From SFEB01 sp964612455 (lineage in GTDB: Bacteria; Bacillota; Clostridia; Christensenellales; CAG-314), in the NCBI GenBank assembly GCA_964612455.1, contig CAZTCB010000006.1:1-48905 (forward strand): a stretch of DNA of 48,905 nt. Direction: 5' to 3'. The translations under genes were made by a program, and so were the position numbers. The notes below the pieces were generated by a model. It did no database searches. It was not told where the DNA came from and saw only the letters and a program-made list of their open reading frames with translations. This document shows positions 25,184 to 33,502 of the stretch, piece by piece; the first letter of the stretch is position 1, and each line of letters starts with the position of its first letter.

Positions 25184-25327
25184 TTAAGCAAACAGATATC
25201 CCATACAGAGCCAAAGCATCACGCCGCAGACTATGGCGAAAAACTTTATAAAAAAGTGCTCGACAAAAATGCGCTTTAAAGTCCATTTAAAACTTTTGCC
25301 GTTGTTTTGCTGTTTATTTCTATCCAT
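25184..25327 (-). CDS. 47-residue membrane protein resembling the CdaR/YbbR anchor
   Basis: A 47-codon gene begins 2 bases after the cdaA stop, with GGGGTG in the end of cdaA as ribosome site. The protein has a basic N-terminus (MDRNKQQNNGKSFKWTLKR), then a single hydrophobic helix (about residues 25-46) with VMLWLCMGYLF. In many Bacillota the gene after cdaA is cdaR (ybbR), whose product starts with a similar basic stretch and a membrane helix containing an (A)xxLW motif before its YbbR repeats. Here only that anchor exists and the frame then stops. It may be a genuine small CdaA partner or the remnant of cdaR. Either way the tight spacing argues that it is translated. Confidence 0.65.
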   Translation of the reverse strand: MDRNKQQNNGKSFKWTLKRIFVEHFFIKFFAIVCGVMLWLCMGYLFA

Positions 25328-25329
25328 TT

Positions 25330-26181
25330 TTATTCACCCCAAAAAGCTTTCTTCTCGCTGTCTTGCGTCAAGCCGTAACCGATTTTTAACACCTGCGTCA
25401 ACGCGGCGGAATCGATATAGCGTTTGTAGTGTTTGTCGTACATTGCGGTAATGATACCCGACTCCTCCGAAACGACGATGCTGGTCAACGAAGGATGAGA
25501 CTCGGTGAGTCCGAATGCGGCGCGGTGACGAGTGCCGAACTCTCTCGGCAACGTAGTATCCTGACTGAGCGGCAGATAACACCCCGCCGCTATAACTCTG
25601 TCGCCCTTTATTACAACGGCGCCGTCATGCAACGGAGACTTGGGGAAAAATATCGTTTCCAGCAGCTCGCTCGAAATTTTCGCGTTGAGACGCGTACCGC
25701 TCTCCACTATGTAGTCGTATATTTCGTCTTTTACAATGACTATGAGCGCACCCGTGTCTGTCTTGGACATGTTTTGACAAGCCTTGACTATCTGAGAAAT
25801 ATCGGCATCGATTTCCTCCTGACTCAGCACGTTGTGTTTGTTTTCGCCCGACAAAAAAGCCCCGTGTCCCTTGACGCCCGCTTTAAACAAGTCGCGGCGC
25901 AATTCGTTTCTGAAAAATACAAGATGAGCGACGAGTTGCAGTGCCAAAACAAAAATAACGAGTATTTGATAAAAAACCTTATCTTCTTCCGTCGCCAAAA
26001 AAGTCAGTCCGAACGCAACCAGCGTAACAAGTATACAAACGGTAGCGAAAAACTTGCTGTTGTGATTTGCCGAATAACAAAATACAAACATCAACACGCC
26101 GACCAACACAAGTATCTTTATCGTATCGGTAACGTAGTCGAAATTTGTAAATGAGTTTACTATATACTCTACGAAAGACAT
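25330..26181 (-). CDS. cdaA: Diadenylate cyclase CdaA
   Basis: This 283-residue membrane enzyme makes cyclic di-AMP from two ATP. Three hydrophobic segments (about 21-38, 44-62, 70-89) anchor it. A linker leads to the DAC domain (about 105-255), with the catalytic LHDGAVV (DGA 186-188) and GTRHRAA (RHR 218-220). c-di-AMP controls potassium and osmolyte balance and cell-wall homeostasis in Bacillota. AGAGGT precedes the ATG, and a promoter lies about 20 bases upstream. The usual cdaR-glmM neighbours are missing. Instead a 47-residue anchor-like gene and a DUF1015 gene follow. Confidence 0.96.
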   Translation of the reverse strand: MSFVEYIVNSFTNFDYVTDTIKILVLVGVLMFVFCYSANHNSKFFATVCILVTLVAFGLTFLATEEDKVFYQILVIFVLALQLVAHLVFFRNELRRDLFKAGVKGHGAFLSGENKHNVLSQEEIDADISQIVKACQNMSKTDTGALIVIVKDEIYDYIVESGTRLNAKISSELLETIFFPKSPLHDGAVVIKGDRVIAAGCYLPLSQDTTLPREFGTRHRAAFGLTESHPSLTSIVVSEESGIITAMYDKHYKRYIDSAALTQVLKIGYGLTQDSEKKAFWGE

Positions 26182-26199
26182 AAAATCTACCTCTTAATT

Positions 26200-26228
26200 A
26201 TAATATAACAAAACACGTTCTTTTGCAA
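26200..26228 (-). promoter_or_regulatory. Sigma-A promoter of cdaA
   Basis: Minus strand TTGCAA (26228-26223), 17 bases, TATTAT (26205-26200). The leader is only about 10 bases and holds the ribosome site. Confidence 0.7.
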
Positions 26229-26263
26229 GTTTTTTTCGGCTAAATATTGCTTTTTATTTTTAA

Positions 26264-26298
26264 ACAAAAAAAGACGCCCCTCGGGCGTCTTTTTTTTG
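26264..26298 (-). terminator. Terminator of the hydrogenase operon
   Basis: AAGACGCCC (26271-26279) pairs with GGGCGTCTT (26283-26291), with a three-base loop and A/T runs on both flanks. It ends the hyd operon before the cdaA promoter. Confidence 0.88.
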
Positions 26299-26310
26299 TC
26301 TAATCAAATA

Positions 26311-28056
26311 TTATTTCTTTCTGTTAAGATAATGAGTGTGCAACAACTCGTGAGCCTTGTGACCGTTGGGTTTGCCGAGGTACTCGTCGTACAGTTTGTT
26401 AACTTCGCTGTTTTCGTGACTCTTGCGCAACGAGGATTTTTTATCCATCGCATAGATTGCCTTTGCGCGGACCGCTTTAACGTCGACGTTGTTGATGACG
26501 TCGGCGGGTTGAACGGGTTGTCCGCCGCCGGTTACGCAGCCGCCCGGGCAGCACATAATCTCGATAAACACTACGTCGTCGAGTTTACCTGCTTTGAGTT
26601 GCTCCATGACGGTGTGAGCGTTTTCGATACCGTGAGCGATAAGAACCTTTACGGGTTTGCCGCCGAGTTCTACATTGGCTTGCTTGATACCCTTAGTCCC
26701 TCTTACCGCGGTAAAGTCGAGTTTCTCGAGAGGTTTGCCGTCAACGGTTTCTTTAACGGTACGCAAAGCCGCTTCCATAACGCCGCCGGTTACGCCAAAG
26801 ATAAGACCTGCCGTCGAGCCTTCGCCCATGAGGTTGTCAAACTTATCTTCGCCGAGGCAAGGCAAATCGATGCCCGCGCGCTTTATCAAACGAGCAAGCT
26901 CTCTCGTCGTGAGGACGATATCTACGTCTTTGCCGTCTTTATAAGCGTTAATGTGCTCTCTCTGTATCTCCGTCTTCTTTGCTACGCAAGGCATTACGGA
27001 TACGCAAACGATGTCTTTGGGAGCGATACCGTTCTTTTCGGCGTAATAAGACTTAACCAACGCGCCGTAAATCTGTTGCGGACTCTTGGTGGTCGACAGA
27101 TGGTCGGTCAATTCGGGATAGTATTGTTCGATATAGTTAATCCAACCAGGGGAGCAACTGGTAATCATGGGGAGTTTGCCGCCGTTGTTGACGCGACCGA
27201 GCAACTCCGTGCCTTCTTCCATTATCGTGACGTCGGCAGTAAAGTTGACGTCAAATACTTTGTCAAAGCCGAGCATCTTGAGAGCGGAAACCATCTTGCC
27301 TTCTACGTTGGTGCCGATGGGATAACCGAACTCTTCGCCGATAGCCACTCTGACCGCGGGAGCGGTAGCAACCACGACGTGCTTGGTCTTGTCTCCGAGT
27401 GCCGCCAAAACGTCGTCGATATTGTCGCGTTCTCTCAACGCGCCGGTCGGGCAGACGGTAATGCATTGACCGCAAGCCACGCAGGGAACTTCGTTGAGCG
27501 AAAGCTCGTACGCACTGCCGATAGCGGTGTTAAACCCACGCTCGTTGGCACCGATAACGCTGACGTGTTGCAAGTTTTTGCAAGCCGCTACGCAGCGACG
27601 GCACAAAACGCACTTGCTGTTGTCTCTTACGAGATACGGCGTAACGTCTTCTTCAAAAGATTGCTTGATACCGTCGTAGTGATGCTCGTTGCAACCGAGC
27701 TCCTGCGAAAGTTGTTGAAGCTCGCACTTGCCGCTCTTAACGCAACTGTTGCAGCTGTTGTTGTGGTTGGAAAGCATCAATTCTACCGTAGTGCGGCGGC
27801 TGTCCAAAACTCTCTTGGAGTTGGTGTAAATCTCGGTACCTTCTCTCTCGATGGGATAAACGCAAGCCGCAACGAGACTGCGAGCACCGACGACTTCGCA
27901 AACGCACACGCGGCATGCGCCGATGGCGTTGATGTCTTTGAGATAGCAGAGAGTGGGTACTCTGATACCCACGCGTCTGCATGCTTCTAATATGGTAATA
28001 CCTTTTTCAACCTGATATTCTTTACCGTTGATTTTTACATTAATTAAATCTGCCAT
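26311..28056 (-). CDS. hydA: NADH-dependent [FeFe] hydrogenase catalytic subunit
   Basis: The 581-residue catalytic subunit evolves or consumes H2. An N-terminal [2Fe-2S] domain (Cys37, 48, 51, 65) leads to a His/Cys [4Fe-4S] site (about 98-111). Two [4Fe-4S] clusters follow (CVLCRRCVAAC and CVACGQCITVC). The H-cluster is bound by TSCSPGW (299-305), MPCVAKK (355-361) and EIMCCPGGCVTGGGQP (499-514). The small-subunit domain and an extra C-terminal tail end the protein. The L1 motif has Ser where many monomeric enzymes have a second Cys, a form known among NADH-linked multimeric enzymes. Its HydB and HydC partners are in the same operon, so it is probably the NADH/ferredoxin-coupled trimer. Maturation genes are not in the window. 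Confidence 0.95.
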   Translation of the reverse strand: MADLINVKINGKEYQVEKGITILEACRRVGIRVPTLCYLKDINAIGACRVCVCEVVGARSLVAACVYPIEREGTEIYTNSKRVLDSRRTTVELMLSNHNNSCNSCVKSGKCELQQLSQELGCNEHHYDGIKQSFEEDVTPYLVRDNSKCVLCRRCVAACKNLQHVSVIGANERGFNTAIGSAYELSLNEVPCVACGQCITVCPTGALRERDNIDDVLAALGDKTKHVVVATAPAVRVAIGEEFGYPIGTNVEGKMVSALKMLGFDKVFDVNFTADVTIMEEGTELLGRVNNGGKLPMITSCSPGWINYIEQYYPELTDHLSTTKSPQQIYGALVKSYYAEKNGIAPKDIVCVSVMPCVAKKTEIQREHINAYKDGKDVDIVLTTRELARLIKRAGIDLPCLGEDKFDNLMGEGSTAGLIFGVTGGVMEAALRTVKETVDGKPLEKLDFTAVRGTKGIKQANVELGGKPVKVLIAHGIENAHTVMEQLKAGKLDDVVFIEIMCCPGGCVTGGGQPVQPADVINNVDVKAVRAKAIYAMDKKSSLRKSHENSEVNKLYDEYLGKPNGHKAHELLHTHYLNRKK

Positions 28057-28068
28057 TGTTTTATCCCC

Positions 28069-29859
28069 TTATTTCTTAGAAATTGCACCGAAACGGCAGT
28101 TTGCCAAGCACAGACCGCACTTGACGCACTTGGTGGTGTCAATCGTGTGAGCTTCTCTGACGTTACCGCTGATTGCATTGACCGGACAGTTGCGAGCGCA
28201 CAAAGTGCAGCCTTTGCACTTGTCTGCGTCTATCTCAAAGTGCAACAACGCCTTGCAGACGCCTGCCGGGCAACGATGTTCTTTAATATGAGCTTCGTAC
28301 TCTTCTCTAAAGTAACGGAGAGTAGAAAGAACGGGGTTGGGCGCCGTCTGACCGAGTCCGCAGAGAGAGTTGTCTTTGATATAGTAGCAAAGTTTTTCCA
28401 TGTCGTCGAGATCCTGCATGGTTGCTTTGCCGCTCGTAATCTTGTTGAGGTACTCCAACAAACGCTTGTTGCCGATACGGCAAGGAGTGCATTTACCGCA
28501 GCTTTCGTCAACCGTAAACTCGAGGAAGAACTTTGCGATATCGACCATGCAGTTGTCTTCGTCCATGACGATGAGACCGCCGCTACCCATCATGCTGCCG
28601 ATAGCGATGAGGTTGTCGTAGTCGATAGCAACGTCGAGGTGTTCTGCCGGGATACAGCCGCCGCTGGGACCGCCGGTTTGAGCAGCCTTAAACTTTTTGC
28701 CGTTGGGGATGCCGCCGCCGATTTCATATACGACCTCTCTGAGAGTCGTGCCCATCGGGACTTCGACAAGACCGGTATTGTTGATTTTGCCGCCCAAAGC
28801 AAATACTTTCGTACCCTTGGATTTTTCGGTACCCATGGACGCAAACCACTCCGGACCGTTGAGGATTATTTTGGTGATGTTTGCATAAGTCTCTACGTTG
28901 TTGAGGATAGTGGGTTTCTCAAACAAACCTTTGACCGCAGGGAACGGAGGACGGGGGTGAGGCTCGCCGCGCTTACCCTCGATGCTGGTCATGAGCGCGG
29001 TTTCTTCGCCGCAAACGAATGCGCCTGCGCCGAGACGAATCTCGAGGTTAAAGCTAAAGTCGGTGCCGAAAATGTGTCTGCCGAGCAAACCGTACTTTTT
29101 AGCCTGATCGATAGCTATCTGCAATCTTCTGACAGCGATAGGATACTCTGCTCTTATATAAACGTAACCCTGTTTGCTACCGATAGCGTAAGCCGCGATT
29201 GCCATTGCTTCGATTACGGCATGGGGATCGCCTTCGAGAACCGAACGGTCCATAAACGCACCGGGGTCTCCTTCGTCGGCGTTGCAGCAAACGTATTTAA
29301 CGGGATTTTTGCTCGCGCGAGCAAATTTCCATTTCATACCGGTGGGGAAACCCGCGCCGCCGCGACCGCGCAAACCGCTCTTGAGGATTACGTCGATTAC
29401 TTCTTCCGGAGTCATTTCGGTAAGTACTTTTGCCAACGCCTGATAGCCGTCTCTGCCTATGTACTCATCGATGTTTTCGGGATCGATAACGCCGCAGTTT
29501 TTAAGTGCGATTCTCACCTGCTTTTTCATAAAGTCGGTGTCGTTGAGCGACATTACTCTCTCACCGGTCTTTTCGTCCTCGACATGGAGCAGTCTGGTGA
29601 CTATTCTGCCTTTAAGGATGTGCTCGGAAACAATCTCTTTGACGTCGCTGAGCTGAACGTGATTGTAGCACGCACCCTCGGGGTAAATGACGATGATGGG
29701 GCCGTTGGCGCAAAGACCGAAGCAACCCGTCATGATGACCTGAGCTTCTTTGTCAAGACCTTGCGCAACTAATTCTTTTTTAAGTTCGGCAACGATTTCT
29801 GCCGACTTGTTGGACGTACAACCGGTACCTCCGCAAACCAAAATATGTGATCTTATCAT
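28069..29859 (-). CDS. hydB: NuoF-like flavoprotein subunit of the hydrogenase
   Basis: This 596-residue subunit transfers electrons between NADH and the hydrogenase. Domain order: thioredoxin-like [2Fe-2S] (1-100, CGGTGC and CFGLC), then the NuoF core with the FMN/NADH-binding GLRGRGGAGFPTGMKW and CNADEGDPGAFMDR. SLBB and the [4Fe-4S] site ESCGKCTPCRIG come next, and last a C-terminal 2[4Fe-4S] ferredoxin domain (CKGCTLCARNCP, CVKCGLCLANC). This arrangement is that of HydB in trimeric, often electron-bifurcating [FeFe] hydrogenases. The gene ends 12 bases before hydA. The bifurcating role is inferred from the family. Confidence 0.94.
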   Translation of the reverse strand: MIRSHILVCGGTGCTSNKSAEIVAELKKELVAQGLDKEAQVIMTGCFGLCANGPIIVIYPEGACYNHVQLSDVKEIVSEHILKGRIVTRLLHVEDEKTGERVMSLNDTDFMKKQVRIALKNCGVIDPENIDEYIGRDGYQALAKVLTEMTPEEVIDVILKSGLRGRGGAGFPTGMKWKFARASKNPVKYVCCNADEGDPGAFMDRSVLEGDPHAVIEAMAIAAYAIGSKQGYVYIRAEYPIAVRRLQIAIDQAKKYGLLGRHIFGTDFSFNLEIRLGAGAFVCGEETALMTSIEGKRGEPHPRPPFPAVKGLFEKPTILNNVETYANITKIILNGPEWFASMGTEKSKGTKVFALGGKINNTGLVEVPMGTTLREVVYEIGGGIPNGKKFKAAQTGGPSGGCIPAEHLDVAIDYDNLIAIGSMMGSGGLIVMDEDNCMVDIAKFFLEFTVDESCGKCTPCRIGNKRLLEYLNKITSGKATMQDLDDMEKLCYYIKDNSLCGLGQTAPNPVLSTLRYFREEYEAHIKEHRCPAGVCKALLHFEIDADKCKGCTLCARNCPVNAISGNVREAHTIDTTKCVKCGLCLANCRFGAISKK

Positions 29860-29875
29860 TTTGCTTCTCCCTTTG

Positions 29876-30238
29876 TTATTTAACTATATAATCCGTAACG
29901 GGTTGTTTATTGACGATATGGTCCACCACGACTTTAACCGCTTTTTCCGGCGTCATGCGGCAATACGTGACTTTTTCTTGTCCGGGTACAAACACCTCTA
30001 CGATGGGCTCGTACTTGCACATGCCGATGCAACCCGTCTGACTCACGACGACGTTGTTAAGGTTGCGTTTTGCAACTTCTTCGACAAGAGCGTTCATTAC
30101 CGGTCTTGCTCCGGCCGCGATACCGCACGTCGCCATGCCCACTACGATACGTATGGACTCGGCGTCTGCCGCCTTGCGGTCTTTGCTTTGTTTTTGCATT
30201 CTTTCTTTGATTGCATTGAGTTCTTGTAAAGACTTCAT
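29876..30238 (-). CDS. Thioredoxin-like [2Fe-2S] ferredoxin
   Basis: The 120-residue protein has a charged N-terminal helix (1-28) and a thioredoxin-like ferredoxin fold with ligands in MATCGIAAGARP (Cys38) and SQTGCIGMC (Cys69, Cys73). Only three obvious ligand cysteines plus Cys92 (TYCRMTP) are seen. Such proteins sit between NADH-linked flavoprotein and sensory parts in clostridial hyd clusters. It overlaps the preceding ATPase gene by four bases and lies 16 bases before hydB. It probably carries electrons, possibly linking the hydrogenase to the signalling proteins. Confidence 0.82.
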   Translation of the reverse strand: MKSLQELNAIKERMQKQSKDRKAADAESIRIVVGMATCGIAAGARPVMNALVEEVAKRNLNNVVVSQTGCIGMCKYEPIVEVFVPGQEKVTYCRMTPEKAVKVVVDHIVNKQPVTDYIVK

Positions 30239-30792
30239 AATATTTGTTTTCCTCCGTTGGATTTTTTTATTCCGTTTTCAATATATTCTTTGAGAAAGGT
30301 TATCACTTCCGGGTTGGAAAGTGGGACGCCCCCCAATATATTTTTAACTTGGTCGGTATCAAACACAAATTCGTCTCCGTCGACGGAATAAGTGAATATA
30401 TACCTCACGCTTTCTTTCGCCATGATAAGCAGCGCAAGCGTGTCTTGCAATCTGCCTAAAGGCATGCGATCTATACTGCCGAGGACGTATACCGCGGTGG
30501 TGGTCGTACCTTCGCCGGGCTTGGACTTTATTTCAAAACTCCCGCCCGTAGACTCGGCGCTGTCCTTAAACAGCGGAATCCCCAATCCGACCTTTCGCGT
30601 CGTCCGCGTCGTAGTAAACGGATCGGTCACTTTGCGTAAAAACTCTTCGCTCATGCCGCAACCGTTGTCTATGACGGACACCCTCAGTCTGTCAGACGCA
30701 GTGTCTATCCCGATATCTATCCTTATCTCCGTTGCGTTTGCCGTAACGGAGTTTTGCGCTATATCGAGGATATTTAAAGATATCTCTCTCAT
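30235..30792 (-). CDS. GHKL ATPase domain protein in the hydrogenase operon
   Basis: This 185-residue soluble protein is essentially a histidine-kinase ATPase domain without receiver or dimerisation parts. It shows LDIAQNSVTANATEI (N-box), VIDNGCGM (G1), TTRKVGLGIPLFKDSAE (G2-like) and GEGTTTTAVY. There is no phospho-acceptor histidine region, so it may bind ATP and act on a partner, as anti-sigma factor kinases do. The C-terminal 70 residues are unique to this family. It overlaps both neighbours by four bases (PHP gene upstream, ferredoxin gene downstream). The target is unknown. Confidence 0.85.
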   Translation of the reverse strand: MREISLNILDIAQNSVTANATEIRIDIGIDTASDRLRVSVIDNGCGMSEEFLRKVTDPFTTTRTTRKVGLGIPLFKDSAESTGGSFEIKSKPGEGTTTTAVYVLGSIDRMPLGRLQDTLALLIMAKESVRYIFTYSVDGDEFVFDTDQVKNILGGVPLSNPEVITFLKEYIENGIKKSNGGKQIL

Positions 30793-31493
30793 CTCGACTT
30801 CAACCTCTCTATCAACGCTCTCGCGCTCATTCTGTCGACGTCGAGATAAAACTCGTTTTTACAAAGGTCCTCCAGACAATGCGCGTCGCTGCTCCTGATG
30901 ACGTTGTACCTCGACGCATACTCTTCATACGACTCCTCGTCGCACTCCGCCGACAACTCCACGCAAACAACGCCGAGATCGTCGGGTATCGCGCCGAGCA
31001 CGGCAACCATACCGTTGCTTTCCCTGTCCACATGCGCGGGCACGGCTATGCCGCCGAGCGCGTCCACTTTCTTAAACAGCGAGTAAACGTCAAACTCCGT
31101 CGCAAGGTTCAACAGATACGGCTCCTCGTACAAAACGTTGTCGTACTCGTCCGTAACGAGTTGAGAATTGTAAAATTTTTTGTTAACTTCTATTTTCGGC
31201 AAACCGTCGTATATCTCGTCGGACAGCGCCTTTGCGCTCTCAAAGTCGGCAAACAGACACAAGACGTGCACGTCCTCCGCCGTAGTCACTTCTATCGCGG
31301 GGACGGCTACTATACCTTCTCGCCTGCATGCTTTTTCAAAAGCGGTAAAATTGAGGCAGGTATTGTGATCGGACAACGCCAGAATCTGCGTACCGGTCAT
31401 AACGCTCAGATTGACGATATTGCAGACGGTATTGTCTACGTCTGCGCAAGCGCTCAACTGACCGTGCACGTGCAACTCAACCTTAACTTTCAT
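30789..31493 (-). CDS. PHP-domain protein of the hydrogenase operon
   Basis: The 234-residue PHP-fold protein shows VELHVHGQLSACAD (5-18), LSDHNTCLN (about 40-48), VPAIEVTTAEDVHVLCLF (about 63-80), VPAHVDRESNG and SSDAHCLEDL, so most metal-binding histidines and acidic residues are kept. It differs clearly from the PHP gene at 19456. PHP proteins hydrolyse phosphoesters. In this operon, next to ATPase and DRTGG proteins, a signalling nucleotide is a reasonable but unproven substrate. The start overlaps the DRTGG gene by 11 bases. Confidence 0.85.
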   Translation of the reverse strand: MKVKVELHVHGQLSACADVDNTVCNIVNLSVMTGTQILALSDHNTCLNFTAFEKACRREGIVAVPAIEVTTAEDVHVLCLFADFESAKALSDEIYDGLPKIEVNKKFYNSQLVTDEYDNVLYEEPYLLNLATEFDVYSLFKKVDALGGIAVPAHVDRESNGMVAVLGAIPDDLGVVCVELSAECDEESYEEYASRYNVIRSSDAHCLEDLCKNEFYLDVDRMSARALIERLKSR

Positions 31494-31818
31494 CGTCGCC
31501 TTCTCTCGCTATCTTGCACGCAAGTTCAAACAACGAAAGCTCGCTGCCGAGCAGACACATGTTTTCTTGCGCGGCTTTGACTTTAAGATGCTCGTCGGGC
31601 AAAACCCCCTCGCACAAAACCGTGCAGGCAACGTCCGCCAACTTTGCCACCGCGCACACGTTTAAGTTGTTCATGATAGTCAACCAACAACTACCCTCGC
31701 CTGCTCTGCCCATTACCCAACTGAGCAAATCGCCGACGTAAAAACCCTCTATATCTCTGACCTCGCCTTCGTTAAAGACGGTCAGGGCATATTTTTCGGC
31801 AAATTCTTTAGTGGTCAT
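31483..31818 (-). CDS. DRTGG-domain protein, copy 2
   Basis: The 111-residue protein looks like a stand-alone DRTGG domain: FYVGDLLSWVMGRAGEGSCWLTI followed by NLNVCAVAKLADVACTVLCEG. DRTGG domains are found with CBS, PTA and adenosyl-nucleotide-binding regions and are thought to be ligand-sensing. GGAGTG precedes the ATG. A second DRTGG gene (33503-33847) sits upstream in the same operon, and the two flank the hydrogenase-like iron-sulfur gene and its ATPase. No enzyme motif is visible. Confidence 0.75.
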   Translation of the reverse strand: MTTKEFAEKYALTVFNEGEVRDIEGFYVGDLLSWVMGRAGEGSCWLTIMNNLNVCAVAKLADVACTVLCEGVLPDEHLKVKAAQENMCLLGSELSLFELACKIAREGDDES

Positions 31819-31821
31819 GAG

Positions 31822-33063
31822 TCACTCCTTTTTTAGGTGAACGCATTTATCCAAACCGACGTCGCCGTTGACTACGTCTTCCGCAAAAACTCTGCAAGTA
31901 GGGCTACCGCACACGCCGCAGTCCCACCGCGGCAAACGCTTTAAGATATCCTCTATCCCCGACATTTTTTCCATCGCGACGGCAAAATCGTCGTCGAGTT
32001 TAAAGACGTCGTTAGCTTTCGGCTTGCTCTTTAAACAGTAAAAAGCCATAGGTTTGTCAAACTTGTCGGTAGTATTGGTTTTGTTAAGCATCACCGTCTT
32101 GCGGAGAGTGTGTATCTTGCTTTTTGCCACGAAAGTGTTTGTCACGTTGAGCAATCCGCCTACGCAACCGCCATGGCACGCGTACAACTCCGCAAAATCG
32201 AGATTGGTCAGTTTGTCGTCTTCTATCTCTTTGAGAACGCTGATTACGTTTTCGACTCCGTCGACGGCAAGCTGTTTGGTATTGGGAAAATTACTCGACT
32301 CTCCGCCGCTCGTGCACCACGCTATGCCCATATTGCTGGCTTTGACGTCCATCGTGCGCTCCACGTCGTTTTTGTCCACCGAGTTCAGCAACTTGCAGGT
32401 TTCTGCGACCGACAGCACTCCCGACAGCTCCTTTACCTCGCTGTACGTCCCTCCGTTGATAGCCTCCACCTTGGCGGGGCAGGGCGAAATGTAAAACACC
32501 CCGATATCCTCGTCGGACAGACCGCTTATCTCACGAGCCTCTTCTCTCGCGAGTTTGGCGGCGAGCAAAGCGGGCGGCAACAAGTCGACGAGATTGTCGA
32601 CCAACGACGGAAAACGTTTTTGAATCAAATCCACGCAGGCGGGACAGTTGTTGTTTATTGCAGGCATACGTTCAAACTCCTGCATGACAAACCTCTCCCT
32701 CATGATGACGGCAAGCACGTCGCTTGCTCTCGCCACCTCGTACACATGGTCGAAACCGATGTTTCTGAGCGAATTCAGTACCAGCTGCGGACTGAAAATG
32801 TGCGGAAACTGTCCGTAAAGACAGGACGGCAACAGCGCGACTTTAAATTTGTAGTCGTTGAGTATCTCGTAGGTATCGTAACAGGCGTTGAGGGCGCGCG
32901 TAGGACAAACTTTGACACAATTACCGCAAAAAATGCATTTTTCGTAATCTATCGAAGCCTTTCCGTCTCTTACCCTTATTGCGCTTATCGGGCACTTTCG
33001 CATGCAATGCGTGCACCCTATGCATTTAGTGGTGTCAAGCGACACCGCCCTCAATCCTTTCAT
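31822..33063 (-). CDS. [FeFe]-hydrogenase-like iron-sulfur protein, putative sensor
   Basis: The 413-residue protein starts with two [4Fe-4S] motifs (CIGCTHCMRKC 14-24, CIFCGNCVKVC 43-53). The hydrogenase large-domain fold follows with reduced signatures: NNNCPACV (Cys140), SPCPAK (Cys195) and ACHGGCVGG (Cys296, Cys300). At the end is a four-cysteine CGVCGSPTC domain (382-390, with Cys407). Four cysteines at H-cluster positions remain, but surrounding residues differ strongly from catalytic enzymes. This resembles the group C/D branches thought to sense H2 or redox state. No PAS domain is present. It is flanked by an ATPase and DRTGG genes, so it probably reports redox state to them. Confidence 0.85.
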   Translation of the reverse strand: MKGLRAVSLDTTKCIGCTHCMRKCPISAIRVRDGKASIDYEKCIFCGNCVKVCPTRALNACYDTYEILNDYKFKVALLPSCLYGQFPHIFSPQLVLNSLRNIGFDHVYEVARASDVLAVIMRERFVMQEFERMPAINNNCPACVDLIQKRFPSLVDNLVDLLPPALLAAKLAREEAREISGLSDEDIGVFYISPCPAKVEAINGGTYSEVKELSGVLSVAETCKLLNSVDKNDVERTMDVKASNMGIAWCTSGGESSNFPNTKQLAVDGVENVISVLKEIEDDKLTNLDFAELYACHGGCVGGLLNVTNTFVAKSKIHTLRKTVMLNKTNTTDKFDKPMAFYCLKSKPKANDVFKLDDDFAVAMEKMSGIEDILKRLPRWDCGVCGSPTCRVFAEDVVNGDVGLDKCVHLKKE

Positions 33064-33077
33064 CAGACACCCGCAGA

Positions 33078-33500
33078 TTAAGCGACTTTAAATTTCATCG
33101 TGATACACGTACCGACGCCCACTACGGAGTCGATGACCATGTCGTCGCTGTATTTTTTCATATTGGGCAAACCCATTCCTGCGCCAAAGCCGAGTTCCCT
33201 TATATCGCCCGACGCGGTAGAAAAGCCCTCTTTCATTGCCAACTCGACGTTTTCGATACCTTTGCCGGTATCTTTGAGCTCTACGACTATCTCGTCCTGA
33301 CCGACCGTCACCGTAGCCACTCCTCCGTCGGCATGGATGACCATGTTGATTTCGCCTTCGTACATGGCTATAATGACGCGTCTCACGACGGCGTTGGACA
33401 AACCCATCTGTTTAAGACGCGCTTTCGTCTCCTGCGACGCCGAACCGGCATGTTCAAAATTTTTTCCGTCTACGTCAAACGTCCAAACGATGCTGTTCAT
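33078..33500 (-). CDS. Anti-sigma-factor-like GHKL ATPase
   Basis: This 140-residue protein resembles the RsbW/SpoIIAB ATP-binding fold: VRRVIIAMYEGEINMVIHADGG (N-box, about 38-59), ELKDTGKGIENVELAM (G1) and LGFGAGMGLPNMKKYSDDM (G2 region, about 101-119). It differs from the second ATPase (30235-30792) in length and lacks its C-terminal extension. It ends 14 bases before the hydrogenase-like sensor gene. A serine-kinase or switch role towards a partner such as the DRTGG proteins is an inference. No cognate STAS antagonist or sigma factor gene is nearby. Confidence 0.83.
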   Translation of the reverse strand: MNSIVWTFDVDGKNFEHAGSASQETKARLKQMGLSNAVVRRVIIAMYEGEINMVIHADGGVATVTVGQDEIVVELKDTGKGIENVELAMKEGFSTASGDIRELGFGAGMGLPNMKKYSDDMVIDSVVGVGTCITMKFKVA

Positions 33501-33502
33501 TA

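Noticed and set aside
26296..29772. Very long plus-strand open frames (564 and 541 codons) opposite hydA and hydB
   Set aside because: They mirror the codon pattern of the real genes, lack ribosome sites and resemble no family; the minus-strand proteins are unmistakable.
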